64,000 nucleotides of DNA from Bifidobacterium tissieri (GCF_002259645.1 NZ_MWWV01000012.1:87883-151882); one strand, 5' to 3'. Positions 1 to 8,864 are shown, counted from the stretch's first letter. Notes: generated by a model from the letters alone, not told the origin. Translations and numbers: made by a program.

Positions 1-806
1 GACACAAGGGCGGGCCGGGCGAGAAGATCAGAGCGTTCAAGACCATGAAGCCACGCACGTCCCTCAAGGAGATCACGCACGACGAGGTGAACCCCCTATG
101 GGACATGTGGATCCGGCAGAGGGTGGACAACGGGTTCATGCCGGACTTCTCGAAGAACCCATGGGGCATCAACTGCCAGCGCGTCGTCCAAGCGGCGGAA
201 CTACGCTTCAGGGGCTACGACGTGCAGGCCGTCGGCAACCACAAGAAATCCTCGGACGGCCACTACTGGAACATCGCCGACATGTGGGTGGACGAGAACG
301 GCAACCACCGCAAATTCACCCAGAAGGAAACGAACAACGCGACGATCCGGGCCATGCGCGAATACCCGTCAGGTAGCCGCTTCTTCGTCGCCGGCCCATG
401 GAAGAACGGCAACGCCCACATCTGGAACGCCGAAGTCATCCAGATGCCCAGCGGCTGGAAATCCGTGCGCATGTACGACTATCAGCCCGGCGACTACACG
501 AAATACGGATACGAGAACGGACGGAGCCCGGACTACTATCCCGACAACATCAAGGAAGGCCAGCTCAGGTTCCTGCGCGTGGACGACATGGAACCCACCG
601 ACAGCCTTCTCGAAGGCGGCCGGCCGAGCTTCACCGACGCGCCCGCCTACGCCAAACCATGGGTCGGCGATCACGACACCGTGCGAAGCTGGAGCGAGTG
701 GAAACTCCAACGAGCCCACCGCGACGAATCCTCGTGGCGGCGCCATCAGGACGAGTACGACAAATGGGCCGAATCCACGCCACCAAGTCAGGGAGGACAA
801 ACATGA
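1..806 (+). CDS. MuF-type phage minor head protein, C-terminal papain-fold toxin domain (partial)
   Basis: The reading frame is open to the left window edge (codons begin at base 3), so the gene starts outside; the first ATG is at 45 but has no clear ribosome site. Counting from that Met, the block NCQRVVQAAELRFRGYDV holds a candidate catalytic Cys44; AHIWNAEV supplies His125 and YDYQ supplies Asp145. This Cys, His, Asp/Gln order is that of the papain-fold (Tox-PL, glutamine-deamidase-like) toxin domains found at the ends of polymorphic toxins and of phage MuF proteins. The gene sits directly before the scaffold gene, where MuF proteins lie in the portal-MuF-scaffold-capsid order. The MuF identity of the missing N-terminus is inferred; the toxin-fold call rests on motif recognition only. 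Confidence 0.6.
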   Translation, partial: HKGGPGEKIRAFKTMKPRTSLKEITHDEVNPLWDMWIRQRVDNGFMPDFSKNPWGINCQRVVQAAELRFRGYDVQAVGNHKKSSDGHYWNIADMWVDENGNHRKFTQKETNNATIRAMREYPSGSRFFVAGPWKNGNAHIWNAEVIQMPSGWKSVRMYDYQPGDYTKYGYENGRSPDYYPDNIKEGQLRFLRVDDMEPTDSLLEGGRPSFTDAPAYAKPWVGDHDTVRSWSEWKLQRAHRDESSWRRHQDEYDKWAESTPPSQGGQT

Positions 807-1075
807 GCGATAAGGTCATCAGTTACCATCAGGCGCGAATGATCTTCAAGGAGACGACGGGCATCGAAGCCGCCATGGAAGGCGGAGAGGACGACGAATA
901 CTTCTTCGTGCCGCCCATCGACCGCATGCTCCAGCCCATCGACGACTGCGCGTGGTACGTGAACAAGAAGACCGGCAAGCTCGAACGTCTCTACGCCTCG
1001 CCGCTCATGCCTGAAGGCTTCGGCAAGAACATGTACTACCGCGACTTCAAAGACGTACGAGACACGGAAGAATAA
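803..1075 (+). CDS. Small acidic protein, candidate immunity protein to the upstream toxin domain
   Basis: This 90-residue protein starts at an ATG that overlaps the upstream stop (ATGA at 803-806), preceded by GGGAGGAC, so the two are translationally coupled. It is strongly acidic, with an EGGEDDE stretch near residue 27-33 and a central WYVNKKTGKL segment of a kind common in small immunity proteins of polymorphic toxins. No transmembrane segment or catalytic motif is visible. A terminator follows directly, so toxin and this gene end a transcription unit before the scaffold gene. The immunity role is inferred from coupling, size and charge; I do not recognise a named family with certainty. 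Confidence 0.55.
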   Translation: MSDKVISYHQARMIFKETTGIEAAMEGGEDDEYFFVPPIDRMLQPIDDCAWYVNKKTGKLERLYASPLMPEGFGKNMYYRDFKDVRDTEE

Positions 1076-1097
1076 CCGGCTCATCCGATTTATCCCA

Positions 1098-1130
1098 GCC
1101 ATCACGGATCCGTCCGTGGTGGCTTTTCTT
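1098..1130 (+). terminator. Rho-independent terminator after the toxin/immunity pair
   Basis: An 11-bp stem (GCCATCACGGA with TCCGTGGTGGC, one G-U pair) and a 4-base loop are followed by TTTTCTT. It separates the toxin/immunity pair from the scaffold and capsid genes and may lower read-through into them. Confidence 0.75.
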
Positions 1131-1159
1131 ATGCCCGGATTCGGGCGGAAGGAGGCCGT

Positions 1160-1636
1160 ATGGCCGAAGAAGACAACGCCCCGAACACCGGAGAACAGAA
1201 TGGTTCGCCGCCGGATGACATCGACTGGAAGGCGCGCTACGAGGCCGAAGTCGAGCGGGCGAAGAGCTGGCGTGGCAAGGCCGAGGCGAACAAGAGCGCC
1301 GCCGACGAGCTGGCCGCGTTGAAGGAATCCCAGTTATCGGAGACGCAGAAACTGGAGGCCCGCGCCGAACGGGCCGAGAGGGAACTCAACGAGCTGAAGA
1401 CCGCACAGCAGCGTCTCGCATGGCGCGACGAGGCCGCCAGGAAGACCGGCGTGCCGGTGGATCTGCTGCGCGGGAACACGGCCGAGGAGATCAACGCGCA
1501 CGCGCAGGCCATCAAGTCGTATCTGGCCGCGCAGGCGAAGCCGTCGGCGGCGAGGGTCGCGGATCCGGCCGGCACGCCGCAGGCCCAGCCGAATCCGAAC
1601 GCGGGACTGCTCAGACAGCTGTTCGGCACCAAGTAA
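1160..1636 (+). CDS. Phage capsid scaffolding protein
   Basis: This 158-residue protein is charged and helical, with a probable coiled coil over about residues 20-90 rich in Glu, Lys, Arg and Ala, then a short globular region and a Pro/Ala-rich tail ending LLRQLFGTK. Size, composition and place just before the capsid gene match DUF4355/Gp20-type scaffolds, which direct prohead assembly and are then lost. The start has a good ribosome site (GGAGG, 1150-1154). No protease motif is visible. Confidence 0.8.
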   Translation: MAEEDNAPNTGEQNGSPPDDIDWKARYEAEVERAKSWRGKAEANKSAADELAALKESQLSETQKLEARAERAERELNELKTAQQRLAWRDEAARKTGVPVDLLRGNTAEEINAHAQAIKSYLAAQAKPSAARVADPAGTPQAQPNPNAGLLRQLFGTK

Positions 1637-1665
1637 ACGTTCAACCCTTTTAGAGGAAGGTTTTT

Positions 1666-2574
1666 ATGGTTTTGCAGACCAATCAGGTGACGCTGCCCAC
1701 GTCCGTGAGCCTCGCGGTGGTGGGCAAGGCGCACGACACCAGCACGATCGCCACCCTGAGCCCGGCGGACAGGCTCGGGTTCATGGACGACAAGTACAAC
1801 GTGTTCACCGGCAAGGCGCGCGCCGAGGTCGTGGCCGAGGGCGCGAAGAAAAGCGGCTACGAGCAGCCGATCACCCCGAAGGAAGGCAAGCGGTTCACGG
1901 TGCAGTGCACCACGCGCGTCTCCAAGCAATTGCAGTGGGCGGACGAGGACAACCAGCTGCAGATCCTCGACGCGATCCAAGCCGATCAGGCCGCGGCGCT
2001 GGGCGAGGCGCTGGACTACGTGATCTACCACGCGGTCAACCCCGCGTCCGGCGACAAGCTCACGGGCTACGAGGCGTTGTCCACTCTGGGCGTGCAGGTG
2101 ACCGCCACCGACGACCAGCTCGCCAACCTCGATGCCCTGACTGACAGGCTGCTGCGCGCGAACATCACCGGCGTCGCACTATCCCGCACGCTGGCGAACG
2201 AGCTTCGCAAGTTGCGCGTGTCCAACACGGGCGGACGACTGTTCCCGGAGATCCCATTGAGCCTGAACACGGGCACCTTGGACGGGATCAAGGCCAGCAC
2301 GAGCGTGACCGTCGAGGGCGAGTACGCCACGGACGCGACGAACGTGCTCGCGTTCATGGGTGACTTCAGCACGATCAAATGGCGTCTGGTGCGTCCGATC
2401 ACGGCCGAGGTCATCCCGTACGGCGACCCGGACAACACCGGCGTGGACTTGGCCGGCAGCAACCAGATCGCCTACAGAAGCGAGGCCGTGTTCTCCTACG
2501 CGATCATCGACCCGACCTCCATCGCCGTGCTCAAGACCGCCGGCGCCAAGACCACGCGGGCGGTGAAGCGATGA
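1666..2574 (+). CDS. Major capsid protein, HK97-fold
   Basis: The 302-residue protein fits HK97-type capsid subunits that use a separate scaffold. Visible elements are the early ADRLGFMDD segment, a KRFTVQCTTRVS strand region, a QADQAAALGEALDYVIYHA spine-helix-like segment and a late YRSEAVFSYAIIDPTSIAVL region, as expected near the end of such proteins. AGGAAGG precedes the ATG. Position between scaffold and head fibre supports the role. The last codons overlap the next start (ATGA at 2571). Confidence 0.85.
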   Translation: MVLQTNQVTLPTSVSLAVVGKAHDTSTIATLSPADRLGFMDDKYNVFTGKARAEVVAEGAKKSGYEQPITPKEGKRFTVQCTTRVSKQLQWADEDNQLQILDAIQADQAAALGEALDYVIYHAVNPASGDKLTGYEALSTLGVQVTATDDQLANLDALTDRLLRANITGVALSRTLANELRKLRVSNTGGRLFPEIPLSLNTGTLDGIKASTSVTVEGEYATDATNVLAFMGDFSTIKWRLVRPITAEVIPYGDPDNTGVDLAGSNQIAYRSEAVFSYAIIDPTSIAVLKTAGAKTTRAVKR

Positions 2575-3149
2575 GCGTCACCCCGGTCAAGACCCTCGTA
2601 GTCCACACCGGCGAGGGCGTCGTGCCCGTGCTGGCCGAGCCCGTGCGCTTGGTGAACCCGGACGGCACGCCCTTCACCGGAGCGGGCGCTGCGGTGACCG
2701 TGGAGACGCTGGGCGGGGCATCCGTTATCGGCAAGGCGGTGATGAAGGCATCGACCGGCGCCGCGGCGCGTACCGCGATCGGGGCGGGCACGTCCAGCTT
2801 CAGCGGGGCGTACGGCGACCTGACCGGCAAGCCGTCCATCCCCACGATGCCGACGGCTTCCACGTTGTCCGGGGCGACCACGGTCGGCAAGGCAGTGATG
2901 GGCGCGGCGGACACTGCTGCGGCGCGCAAGGCCATCGGCGCGGGCACGTCCAGCTTCTCCGGCAGCTACACGGACCTGACGAACAAGCCGACCATCCCGG
3001 CAGCCGCCACGTGGGCGAACATCTCCGGCAAGCCCGCGCCGGCCGCCGCCATCACGGACCTCGCGGCCGGTGCCGACGCGGCGGCGATCACGGCGGCGGT
3101 GAACAAGGCGTTCGCCGCATTGCGCGCGTTCGGCGTCATCGCCAAGTAG
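2571..3149 (+). CDS. Head fibre / capsid decoration protein
   Basis: Start ATG overlaps the capsid stop. The 192-residue protein has an N-terminal beta-rich part (residues about 1-45) and two near-identical repeats, each containing AIGAGTSSFSG followed by DLTGKPSIP or DLTNKPTIP. Such IGAGTSSFSG...DLTNKPTIP repeats occur in phage head-fibre and tail-fibre shafts. Place directly after the capsid gene favours a fibre on the head surface. A short Ala-rich helical end (AAITAAVNKAFAALRAFGV) may be the trimer or attachment module; that is inference. Confidence 0.65.
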   Translation: MSVTPVKTLVVHTGEGVVPVLAEPVRLVNPDGTPFTGAGAAVTVETLGGASVIGKAVMKASTGAAARTAIGAGTSSFSGAYGDLTGKPSIPTMPTASTLSGATTVGKAVMGAADTAAARKAIGAGTSSFSGSYTDLTNKPTIPAAATWANISGKPAPAAAITDLAAGADAAAITAAVNKAFAALRAFGVIAK

Positions 3150-3157
3150 GGCGGCGC

Positions 3158-3538
3158 ATGGCCGACGAGTTCACACCGTTCGCCACCTACAGGGACGTGG
3201 AGCGACGCTGGCACGCATTGACCGAGGCGGAGCGCGAGACCGCGACCGCGCTGCTGGAGGACGCCACGCAGATCATCATGGACACATGCCCCAAGTGGTC
3301 GCAGGCGCCCGAACGCACGCTCGCGTCGATCACGTGCGCGATGGTCATCCGCAAAATGACTGTCAGCGAGGAACGGCTGGGCGTGACGAACGCGCAGCAG
3401 ACCGCCGGCAGCTTCAGCGAATCCTTCACCTACTCGAATCCCATGGGCGACCTCTACCTGACAAGAGCGGAGAAGGCCCGATTGGGCCGTGGCAGGGCGC
3501 GCGCGTTCCACCTCGACATGAGCGGAGGCGGCCCGTGA
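3158..3538 (+). CDS. Phage head-tail connector, Gp19/Gp15/Gp42-like
   Basis: This 126-residue protein opens FTPFATYRDVERRWHALTEAE and continues with a helical block ending DTCPKW, as in the small alpha-helical adaptors (Gp19/Gp15/Gp42 family) that sit under the portal. The later AGSFSESFTYSNPMGDLYLT segment is the usual beta hairpin of that family. The ATG at 3158 follows GGGCGGC closely and lies 9 bases after the head-fibre stop. The next gene's GTG overlaps its stop, consistent with a connector operon. Confidence 0.7.
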   Translation: MADEFTPFATYRDVERRWHALTEAERETATALLEDATQIIMDTCPKWSQAPERTLASITCAMVIRKMTVSEERLGVTNAQQTAGSFSESFTYSNPMGDLYLTRAEKARLGRGRARAFHLDMSGGGP

Positions 3539-3879
3539 GAGGCGAGACCATCACCGTCATCCGCCGCGTCCAGTCCGGCGTGGACGAGGGCAACAACCCC
3601 GTCTATGAGGAACAGCGCGAAACGGTGCCCAATGTGCTCGTGGACTCGCCCGACAGTGCGGACGCCAACGACTCGAACCGTCCGGACGGGATGCGCGTGG
3701 ATGCAGTGTTCCGTTTCCCGCGCGACTACACGGGCGGTCCGCTCGACGGCTGCAAGCTCATCCTGCGCGGCGACGAGGCGCACCCGTACCACGTGGTCGG
3801 CCATCCGCTGCCGCTCGACGGCGGCATGCGGCCGACCAAGTGGAACATGAGCGTCGAAGCCACCTACACGGAAGGCTGA
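3535..3879 (+). CDS. Phage head closure protein
   Basis: A GTG start at 3535 overlaps the previous stop (GTGA), with GGAGGCGG just upstream. The 114-residue protein is beta-rich with little helix (GETITVIRRVQSG; DAVFRFPRDYTG; YHVVGHPLPLDGG). Size and order, second after the capsid-fibre genes, match the stopper/head-closure proteins of siphophages. No enzymatic motif is seen. Function is assigned from position and fold impression. Confidence 0.55.
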   Translation: MRGETITVIRRVQSGVDEGNNPVYEEQRETVPNVLVDSPDSADANDSNRPDGMRVDAVFRFPRDYTGGPLDGCKLILRGDEAHPYHVVGHPLPLDGGMRPTKWNMSVEATYTEG

Positions 3880-3882
3880 ACC

Positions 3883-4143
3883 ATGGCCAAGGTCAAGGTC
3901 CGGCTGCATAGCGGCGGCGTATTGGACGTGCTCAACAGCGACGGCGTGCGGGGCGACATCGAGCGTCGCACCGAGGCCATAGCTGCCGCGGCGAACCGTA
4001 TGCACAACGCGAAGGGGTATGTGGGCGACGTCATCAGGACGGATAGGCCCCACGGGGCGGTGAGAGCGACGACACGGCATGCGAGACGGTCGAACGCGAA
4101 GCACAACACCCTGCTGAAATCGTTGGACGCCGGAAGGGACTAG
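3883..4143 (+). CDS. Phage neck protein, HK97 gp10-like size and position
   Basis: This is an 86-residue, very basic protein with many Arg/Lys/His in the second half (RTDRPHGAVRATTRHARRSN). It starts 3 bases after the previous stop. Third place in the connector block and basic character fit HK97 gp10-type neck proteins, though it is shorter than usual. Assignment is by context only. Confidence 0.5.
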   Translation: MAKVKVRLHSGGVLDVLNSDGVRGDIERRTEAIAAAANRMHNAKGYVGDVIRTDRPHGAVRATTRHARRSNAKHNTLLKSLDAGRD

Positions 4144-4148
4144 CCACC

Positions 4149-4502
4149 ATGAGCATCGAAACCACGCTCGTCCAGTTCCTCAACCGGCAGCCCGAGCTTG
4201 CGGGCATCCCGGTCTCGACGGACGTGCCGGCGCATCGTCCTTCCCGGTTCGTGACGGTGGAGCGGACGGGCGGCGCGGAGACCCCGTTCACCGACCGTCC
4301 CATGCTCGCCGTCCAATGCTGGGACACCAGCCGCGTCCAAGCGGCGTTCCTCGCCCAACGGGTGAAACCCGTGCTGGAGCGCGCCGTGCGGATTCCGGCG
4401 GTGGCGAAAGTCGCCATCGAGTCCACGGCCAACTTCCCGCTGGACGGGGATACGCCCCGCTATCAGATCACCGCCGAACTGACGGTGCACAAACACATGT
4501 AA
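4149..4502 (+). CDS. Phage tail terminator protein
   Basis: The 117-residue protein carries the alternating strand-helix pattern of tail terminators: RFVTVERTGG and AVQCWDTSRVQAAFLAQRV followed by a C-terminal strand RYQITAELTVHKHM. Many DUF3168/gp37-type terminators end with such a strand. It is the last connector gene before the major tail gene, the expected place for the protein that stops tube growth and joins tail to head. Confidence 0.6.
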   Translation: MSIETTLVQFLNRQPELAGIPVSTDVPAHRPSRFVTVERTGGAETPFTDRPMLAVQCWDTSRVQAAFLAQRVKPVLERAVRIPAVAKVAIESTANFPLDGDTPRYQITAELTVHKHM

Positions 4503-4515
4503 GGAGATTCCACTT

Positions 4516-5241
4516 ATGGGCAAGCCCAATGCTCAGATGGTGTCGGTCGGCAAGCCCCACGGCGACGGCGGACGCTACGCGGGCGGCGCATGGTACGGCA
4601 AGGTAGGCGAGGCCACCCCGCCCACCGACGCCACCACCACGCTGTCCGACAAGTTCCACGACCTCGGCTACCTGAGCGAGGACGGCGTGACGAACACCAT
4701 CGACCGCGACAGCGAGGACATCAACGCGTTCGGCGGCGACCGCGTACTGAGCGTGACGACGAGCCGGGCGGAGAGCTTCCAGTTCGGCATGCTGGAGACC
4801 ACCCCCGAGACCTTGGCCGTCACCTACGGGCCCGGCAACGTCGAAGTCAATACCGTGGACGGCAAGGACCAGATCACGGTCAAACACAACAGCGCGGAGC
4901 CGCCCGAGCTGGTGTACGTGTTCGAGTTCGCGATGACCGGCAACAGGGTCAAGCGCATCGTCGTGCCGGTCGGCAAGACGGGCGACGTGGACGACGTGAC
5001 CTACGCGGACGGCGAGGCCATCACCTACACGCCCACCATCAACGCGTTCCCCGACGCCAACGGCAACACCGCCTACGAGTACATCGCCTACGTCACCGGC
5101 ACCGATACGCCGGAGACCACCGGCGACGAACCGACCGCGCTGACCGACGAGGAGACGCCCACCTTGGCGAAGGCCGCCGTCAAGGCCGCCACACGCCGCA
5201 AGACCACCACGGCGAAGGCGACGACGGCGAAGACCGCCTGA
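4516..5241 (+). CDS. Major tail (tube) protein
   Basis: This is a 241-residue protein preceded by AAGGAGAT. It is mostly beta, with a tube-protein-like centre (LSVTTSRAESFQFGMLETTPETLAVTYGPGNVE). The last 35 residues are low-complexity Thr/Lys/Ala (KAATRRKTTTAKATTAKTA), an appendix common on phage tube proteins and possibly surface-exposed. The location just before the frameshifting chaperone pair is diagnostic for siphophage tails. Confidence 0.8.
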   Translation: MGKPNAQMVSVGKPHGDGGRYAGGAWYGKVGEATPPTDATTTLSDKFHDLGYLSEDGVTNTIDRDSEDINAFGGDRVLSVTTSRAESFQFGMLETTPETLAVTYGPGNVEVNTVDGKDQITVKHNSAEPPELVYVFEFAMTGNRVKRIVVPVGKTGDVDDVTYADGEAITYTPTINAFPDANGNTAYEYIAYVTGTDTPETTGDEPTALTDEETPTLAKAAVKAATRRKTTTAKATTAKTA

Positions 5242-5266
5242 CCCGTCCGCTCATTCAGTTCCCAGT

Positions 5267-5303
5267 CCGGTGGCGGTGCCGATGCCGTGTCCGCCGCCAC
5301 CGG
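5267..5303 (+). terminator. Hairpin after the major tail gene
   Basis: CCGGTGGCGG and CCGCCACCGG form a perfect 10-bp stem around a 17-base loop. There is no T-tract, so it may be an attenuator or mRNA-stability element that sets the high major-tail to chaperone ratio, not a true terminator. Confidence 0.45.
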
Positions 5304-5356
5304 ATCCACTCCACTCCAAGCAGTGACACGGCATGACCAGGAAGGACACGGCAACC

Positions 5357-5611
5357 ATGGCGATCATCATCAACGACTACCAGCCTCAGGGCGACGAGAC
5401 GGTGGAGGTGCAGTTCCCCGGCTCGAAGACCCGCTACAAGGTCAAGAGCCCCGACGCGCTGACCATCGGCGACCTCAGGGCGATCACGAGCGGCGACATC
5501 GACTGCTTCTACACGCTCTTCCCCGAGGAGGCGCACCCGCTGCTCGACCAGCTGCATCCCGAGCAGCTCAACGGGTTCATCACCGCGTGGACGGGCAGCC
5601 CAAAAGACTAG
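5357..5611 (+). CDS. Tail assembly chaperone G (short form)
   Basis: An 84-residue acidic protein (EETVEVQFPGSKTRYKVKS-like strands, then a helix with EEAHPLLDQLHPEQLNGFI). I prefer the ATG at 5357 because AGGAAGGA lies upstream at proper distance; an ATG at 5333 would add 8 residues. The last codons hold the slippery site CCCAAAA (5599-5605). Gene size, place between tube and tape measure, and the overlapping -1 frame identify it as the gpG-like chaperone that coats the tape measure before tube assembly. Confidence 0.8.
   Translation: MAIIINDYQPQGDETVEVQFPGSKTRYKVKSPDALTIGDLRAITSGDIDCFYTLFPEEAHPLLDQLHPEQLNGFITAWTGSPKD
5599..5605 (+). promoter_or_regulatory. Programmed -1 ribosomal frameshift site CCCAAAA
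   Basis: In the chaperone frame the bases read C CCA AAA, a canonical X XXY YYZ heptamer. A slip back by one base reads CCC AAA AGA CTA and continues open to 6006, while the zero frame meets TAG at 5609-5611. This is the standard device that makes the longer GT chaperone in siphophages. Confidence 0.8.
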
Positions 5612-6006
5612 CCGCCGTCCAATGGCTCATCGACCATCATCGGGACGCGCTCGAATACGAGCTCATCCGATTGGGCCTGCGCCTCAGATGGCTCGGAGGC
5701 CCGCTGCTGTCATGGCGTGACGTGTGGCTCATCGCCGCCAACGCCCCGGCCGGCAGCCGGCTCGCCAGCCTGCTGGACCAGCGCAACGCGTGGACGCCCG
5801 CCGACTGGTGGCTACGCAGCATCGAATACTCACTGCGCTGGCTCGTGTGGGCCAAGACCAAGGACGGGCAACGCAACCGCGGCAAGCCGAAACCCACGCC
5901 CGCACCCGGCGACACCACGCCGAAACGACGCGACCCGGAACTGACCGGCATGGGCAAACAGGAGCTGCGCGCCTACCTGAGGCGGCCGCGCGTGGCCTTC
6001 ACATAA
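5599..6006 (+). CDS. Tail assembly chaperone T domain, made by -1 frameshift from G
   Basis: This -1 frame has no good start of its own near the overlap and continues the chaperone after CCCAAAA, giving a fusion of about 216 residues from 5357. The extension reads KRLAAVQWLIDHHRDALEYE, then hydrophobic helices (GGPLLSWRDVWLIAANAP; WWLRSIEYSLRWLVWA) and a basic tail. The RDVW...P pattern is typical of the T domain that recruits tube subunits. Expressed alone it would lack the G domain. Confidence 0.75.
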   Translation, partial: PKRLAAVQWLIDHHRDALEYELIRLGLRLRWLGGPLLSWRDVWLIAANAPAGSRLASLLDQRNAWTPADWWLRSIEYSLRWLVWAKTKDGQRNRGKPKPTPAPGDTTPKRRDPELTGMGKQELRAYLRRPRVAFT

Positions 6007-6048
6007 CCGAACAGAGCACGCCTTTCAACGAAGAGAGGGGACGATCGT

Positions 6049-8864
6049 ATGGCCACGTTGGCGACCGCATGGGTGAACATCGTCCCCACGTTGAAGGGCG
6101 CGCAGAACAGGATCGCCGCCGAACTCGGCGGCATCGACCTCAAGCCCGCCGGGCAGAAGCTCGGCGGCAACCTCTCGACCAGCCTCGTCAAGGCATCCGG
6201 CAAGGGCTTCGCCACCATCGGCAAACTCGGCCTCGGCACCCTATCCACGATCGGCGGCGGCATCACCGCCCTCGCCGCCAAGGGCGGGTTCGCCCGCGCC
6301 CTGAACATCGAGAACGCCCAAGCCAAATTGAAGGGCCTCGGCCACAGCGCCGAAACCATCACCGAGATCATGGCCAACGCCAACGCGGCCGTCAAGGGCA
6401 CCGCGTACGGGCTCGACGAGGCCGCCACCGTCGCCGCCAGCGCCGTCGCCAGCGGCATCAAACCGGGCGAACAGCTCACCAAGGTGCTGAAGACCGTGGG
6501 CGACACCGCGCAGATCGCCGGCATGGGCTTCAGCGACGCGGGCGCGATCTTCACAAGCGTGATGGCGCGCGGCAAGCTCCAGGGCGACGACATGCTCCAG
6601 CTCACCTCGCGTGGCGTGCCCGTCCTACAGGCATTGAGCGACCAGTTGGGCGTCTCCACGCAGGACGTGTCCGACATGGTATCGGAAGGCAAGATCGACT
6701 TCCAGACGTTCGCCACCGCCATGGACACCTACTTGGGCGGAGCCGCCTTGGCCGCCGGCGAGACCTTCAGCGGCGCATTGGCCAACGTCAAGGCCGCATT
6801 GAGCCGCTTGGCCAGAAGGCCGCGACCCCCGCGCTGAACGCCCTGCGGGACGTGTTCAACGTGCTCACACCGGCCATCGACAAGGTGAACACCGCCATCC
6901 AGCCGCTCGCCGACCAGTTGGGCTCCAAGCTCGCCGGCGCGGTGCAGCGCATCACCCCATGGATCCAGAAACTCGCCGACGGGTTGGCGGACGGCAGCAT
7001 CACCGTCAAGGACCTCGCCGAACAGGCCGGGCTCTTGGTGGGCGCGTTCGCCGGGTTCACCGTGATCGGCCAGTACACGCCGCAGATCCTCGACGCGTTC
7101 ACCCTCGCCGGCGACGGCGCGGGCATGCTCGTCTCCACCGTCAAGGGCGACTTCGGCAAGCTCAAGGGCATCGCCGCCGGCGCGGGCGAGATCTTCACCG
7201 ACCTCGGCACCCGGTGGGGCAACGCCTTGGGGCTCGTGGACGCGAACTTCGGCGGCATCTTCGGCCTCATGTCCAACCGCGTCAGAAGCGGACTGGGCGA
7301 CGTGGGCTCGACCCTCGCCGGCATGTTCGACAGCAAGGTCTACGTGCCCCTGCAACAGGGCGTCACCGGCATCGGCTCGAAACTCGCCGCACCGTTCCAG
7401 ACGCTGGCGGGACGCGTGGGAGGGTTCCTCTCACCGGTCACCAGCGCCTTCGGCACCGCGTTCCAAGGGTTCGGCTCGACGCTGGCCGGGCCGATACAGG
7501 CGGGGCTGCACGGGATCGGGAGCATGTTCCTGAACTTCTTCAACCCGGCCAACTTCCTCAAGTACTTCGGCATCGCGGCCATCATCGGCGCGCTGGTCGT
7601 CGCACTGGGCGCGTTGAACACCAGTCTCGGCGGACAGTTGCAGACCCACGTCACCGAGTTCCTGACCGTCACGCTGCCCGGATACATCACCGAGTTCCAG
7701 AACTGGGTGGCCACCCAGCTGCCCGTGCTCATGCAATCCGGGCTCACACTGCTGACCTCGGTGTTGCAGGGCATCACACAGAACCTGCCGCAGGTCCTCA
7801 CCGCCGCCGTGGACATCCTCACGTCGCTGGTGGATGGCATCGCCAACGCGCTGCCGACCCTGCTGCCGGTCGCGATGCAGATGATCGTCACCTTGGTGCA
7901 GGGCATCATCGACAACCTGCCCAGGATCATCGAGTCCGGGTTGAACCTGCTGGCGAAGTTCGTCGAAGGCATCCTCAACGCCCTGCCCCAACTCATCGCC
8001 GCACTGCCCAAGATCATCACCAGCTTCGTGGACGGGATCCTCGGCATGCTGCCACGGATCCTGACCACGGGCGTGGACCTGCTGCTGAAGTTCATCACCG
8101 GCATCATCGACGCGATACCCCAACTCGTGGCCGCGCTGCCGCAGATCATCAGCGGGTTCATCAACGGCATCGGCCGGCACCTGCCGCAGATCATCGAGAC
8201 CGGCCTCGTCCTGCTCGGCAAGCTCGTCGTCGGCATCATCCAGGCCATACCACAACTCATCGGCGCGATCCCGCAGATCATCAGGGCGATCTGGGACGGG
8301 CTGACCAACGTGGACTGGGGCGGGCTCGGCCGCAACGTCATCGAAGGCATCAAGAACGGCCTGATGAACGCGGGCGGCGCGATCAAGGACGCCATCGTCG
8401 GCCTCGCCAAATCGGCATGGAACGCGGTCAAGAGCTTCTTCGGCATCGCATCCCCGTCCAAGCTCATGCGCGACACCGTGGGCGTCATGGTCGGCCGGGG
8501 ACTGGCCAACGGCATCATCGACACCACCAAGACCGTCAGCAAGGCCGCCACCAACCTCGCCGGACAAGCCTACAGTGCGTTCGACCATGCGGCCGGGGAC
8601 AACCCGTTCCGGCTGGAGGCGGACGCGGACGTGACCCGCACCACCCGCATCCACACCATCACCGACGACACCAGCCGCCACGACACCAACACGAACGCCG
8701 GCAACGCGCGCCCGTTGACGCGGGACGACATCATCACCGCCGTCACGGAGGCATTGCAGGCCATGCCGGCCATGCGCTTGCTGCTTGACAGCGGGGTGAT
8801 GGCCGGCGAGCTCGCGCCCGCCATCGACAAGGCGCTCGGCAACCGAAGGGCAAGGGGCTACTAG
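6049..8864 (+). pseudogene. Tail tape measure protein, interrupted by a one-base frameshift
   Basis: From ATG 6049 (AGAGGGGACG upstream) the frame reads a tape-measure N-terminus (VNIVPTLKGAQNRIAAELGG; later GDDMLQLTSRGVPVLQALSD, a hallmark segment) but ends at 6837. The homologous continuation (GQKAATPALNALRDVFN onward) is in the -1 frame to 8864. Joining SRL to GQK at about base 6810 restores a protein of about 938 residues. The C-terminal half has hydrophobic repeats built on LPQLI/IPQLVAALPQII units (about 7700-8300). No slippery heptamer is at the break; one G seems missing from a GG run. Either a disabling mutation or an assembly error. The end overlaps the next start. Confidence 0.8.

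Noticed and set aside
5258..5611. Possible holin or toxin start near 5333
   Set aside because: The frame is the chaperone; a better ribosome site points to 5357.
7431..8681. - strand frame of 416 codons inside the tape measure gene
   Set aside because: Asp/His/Val-rich mirror of the repeat region; no start signal and no family resemblance.
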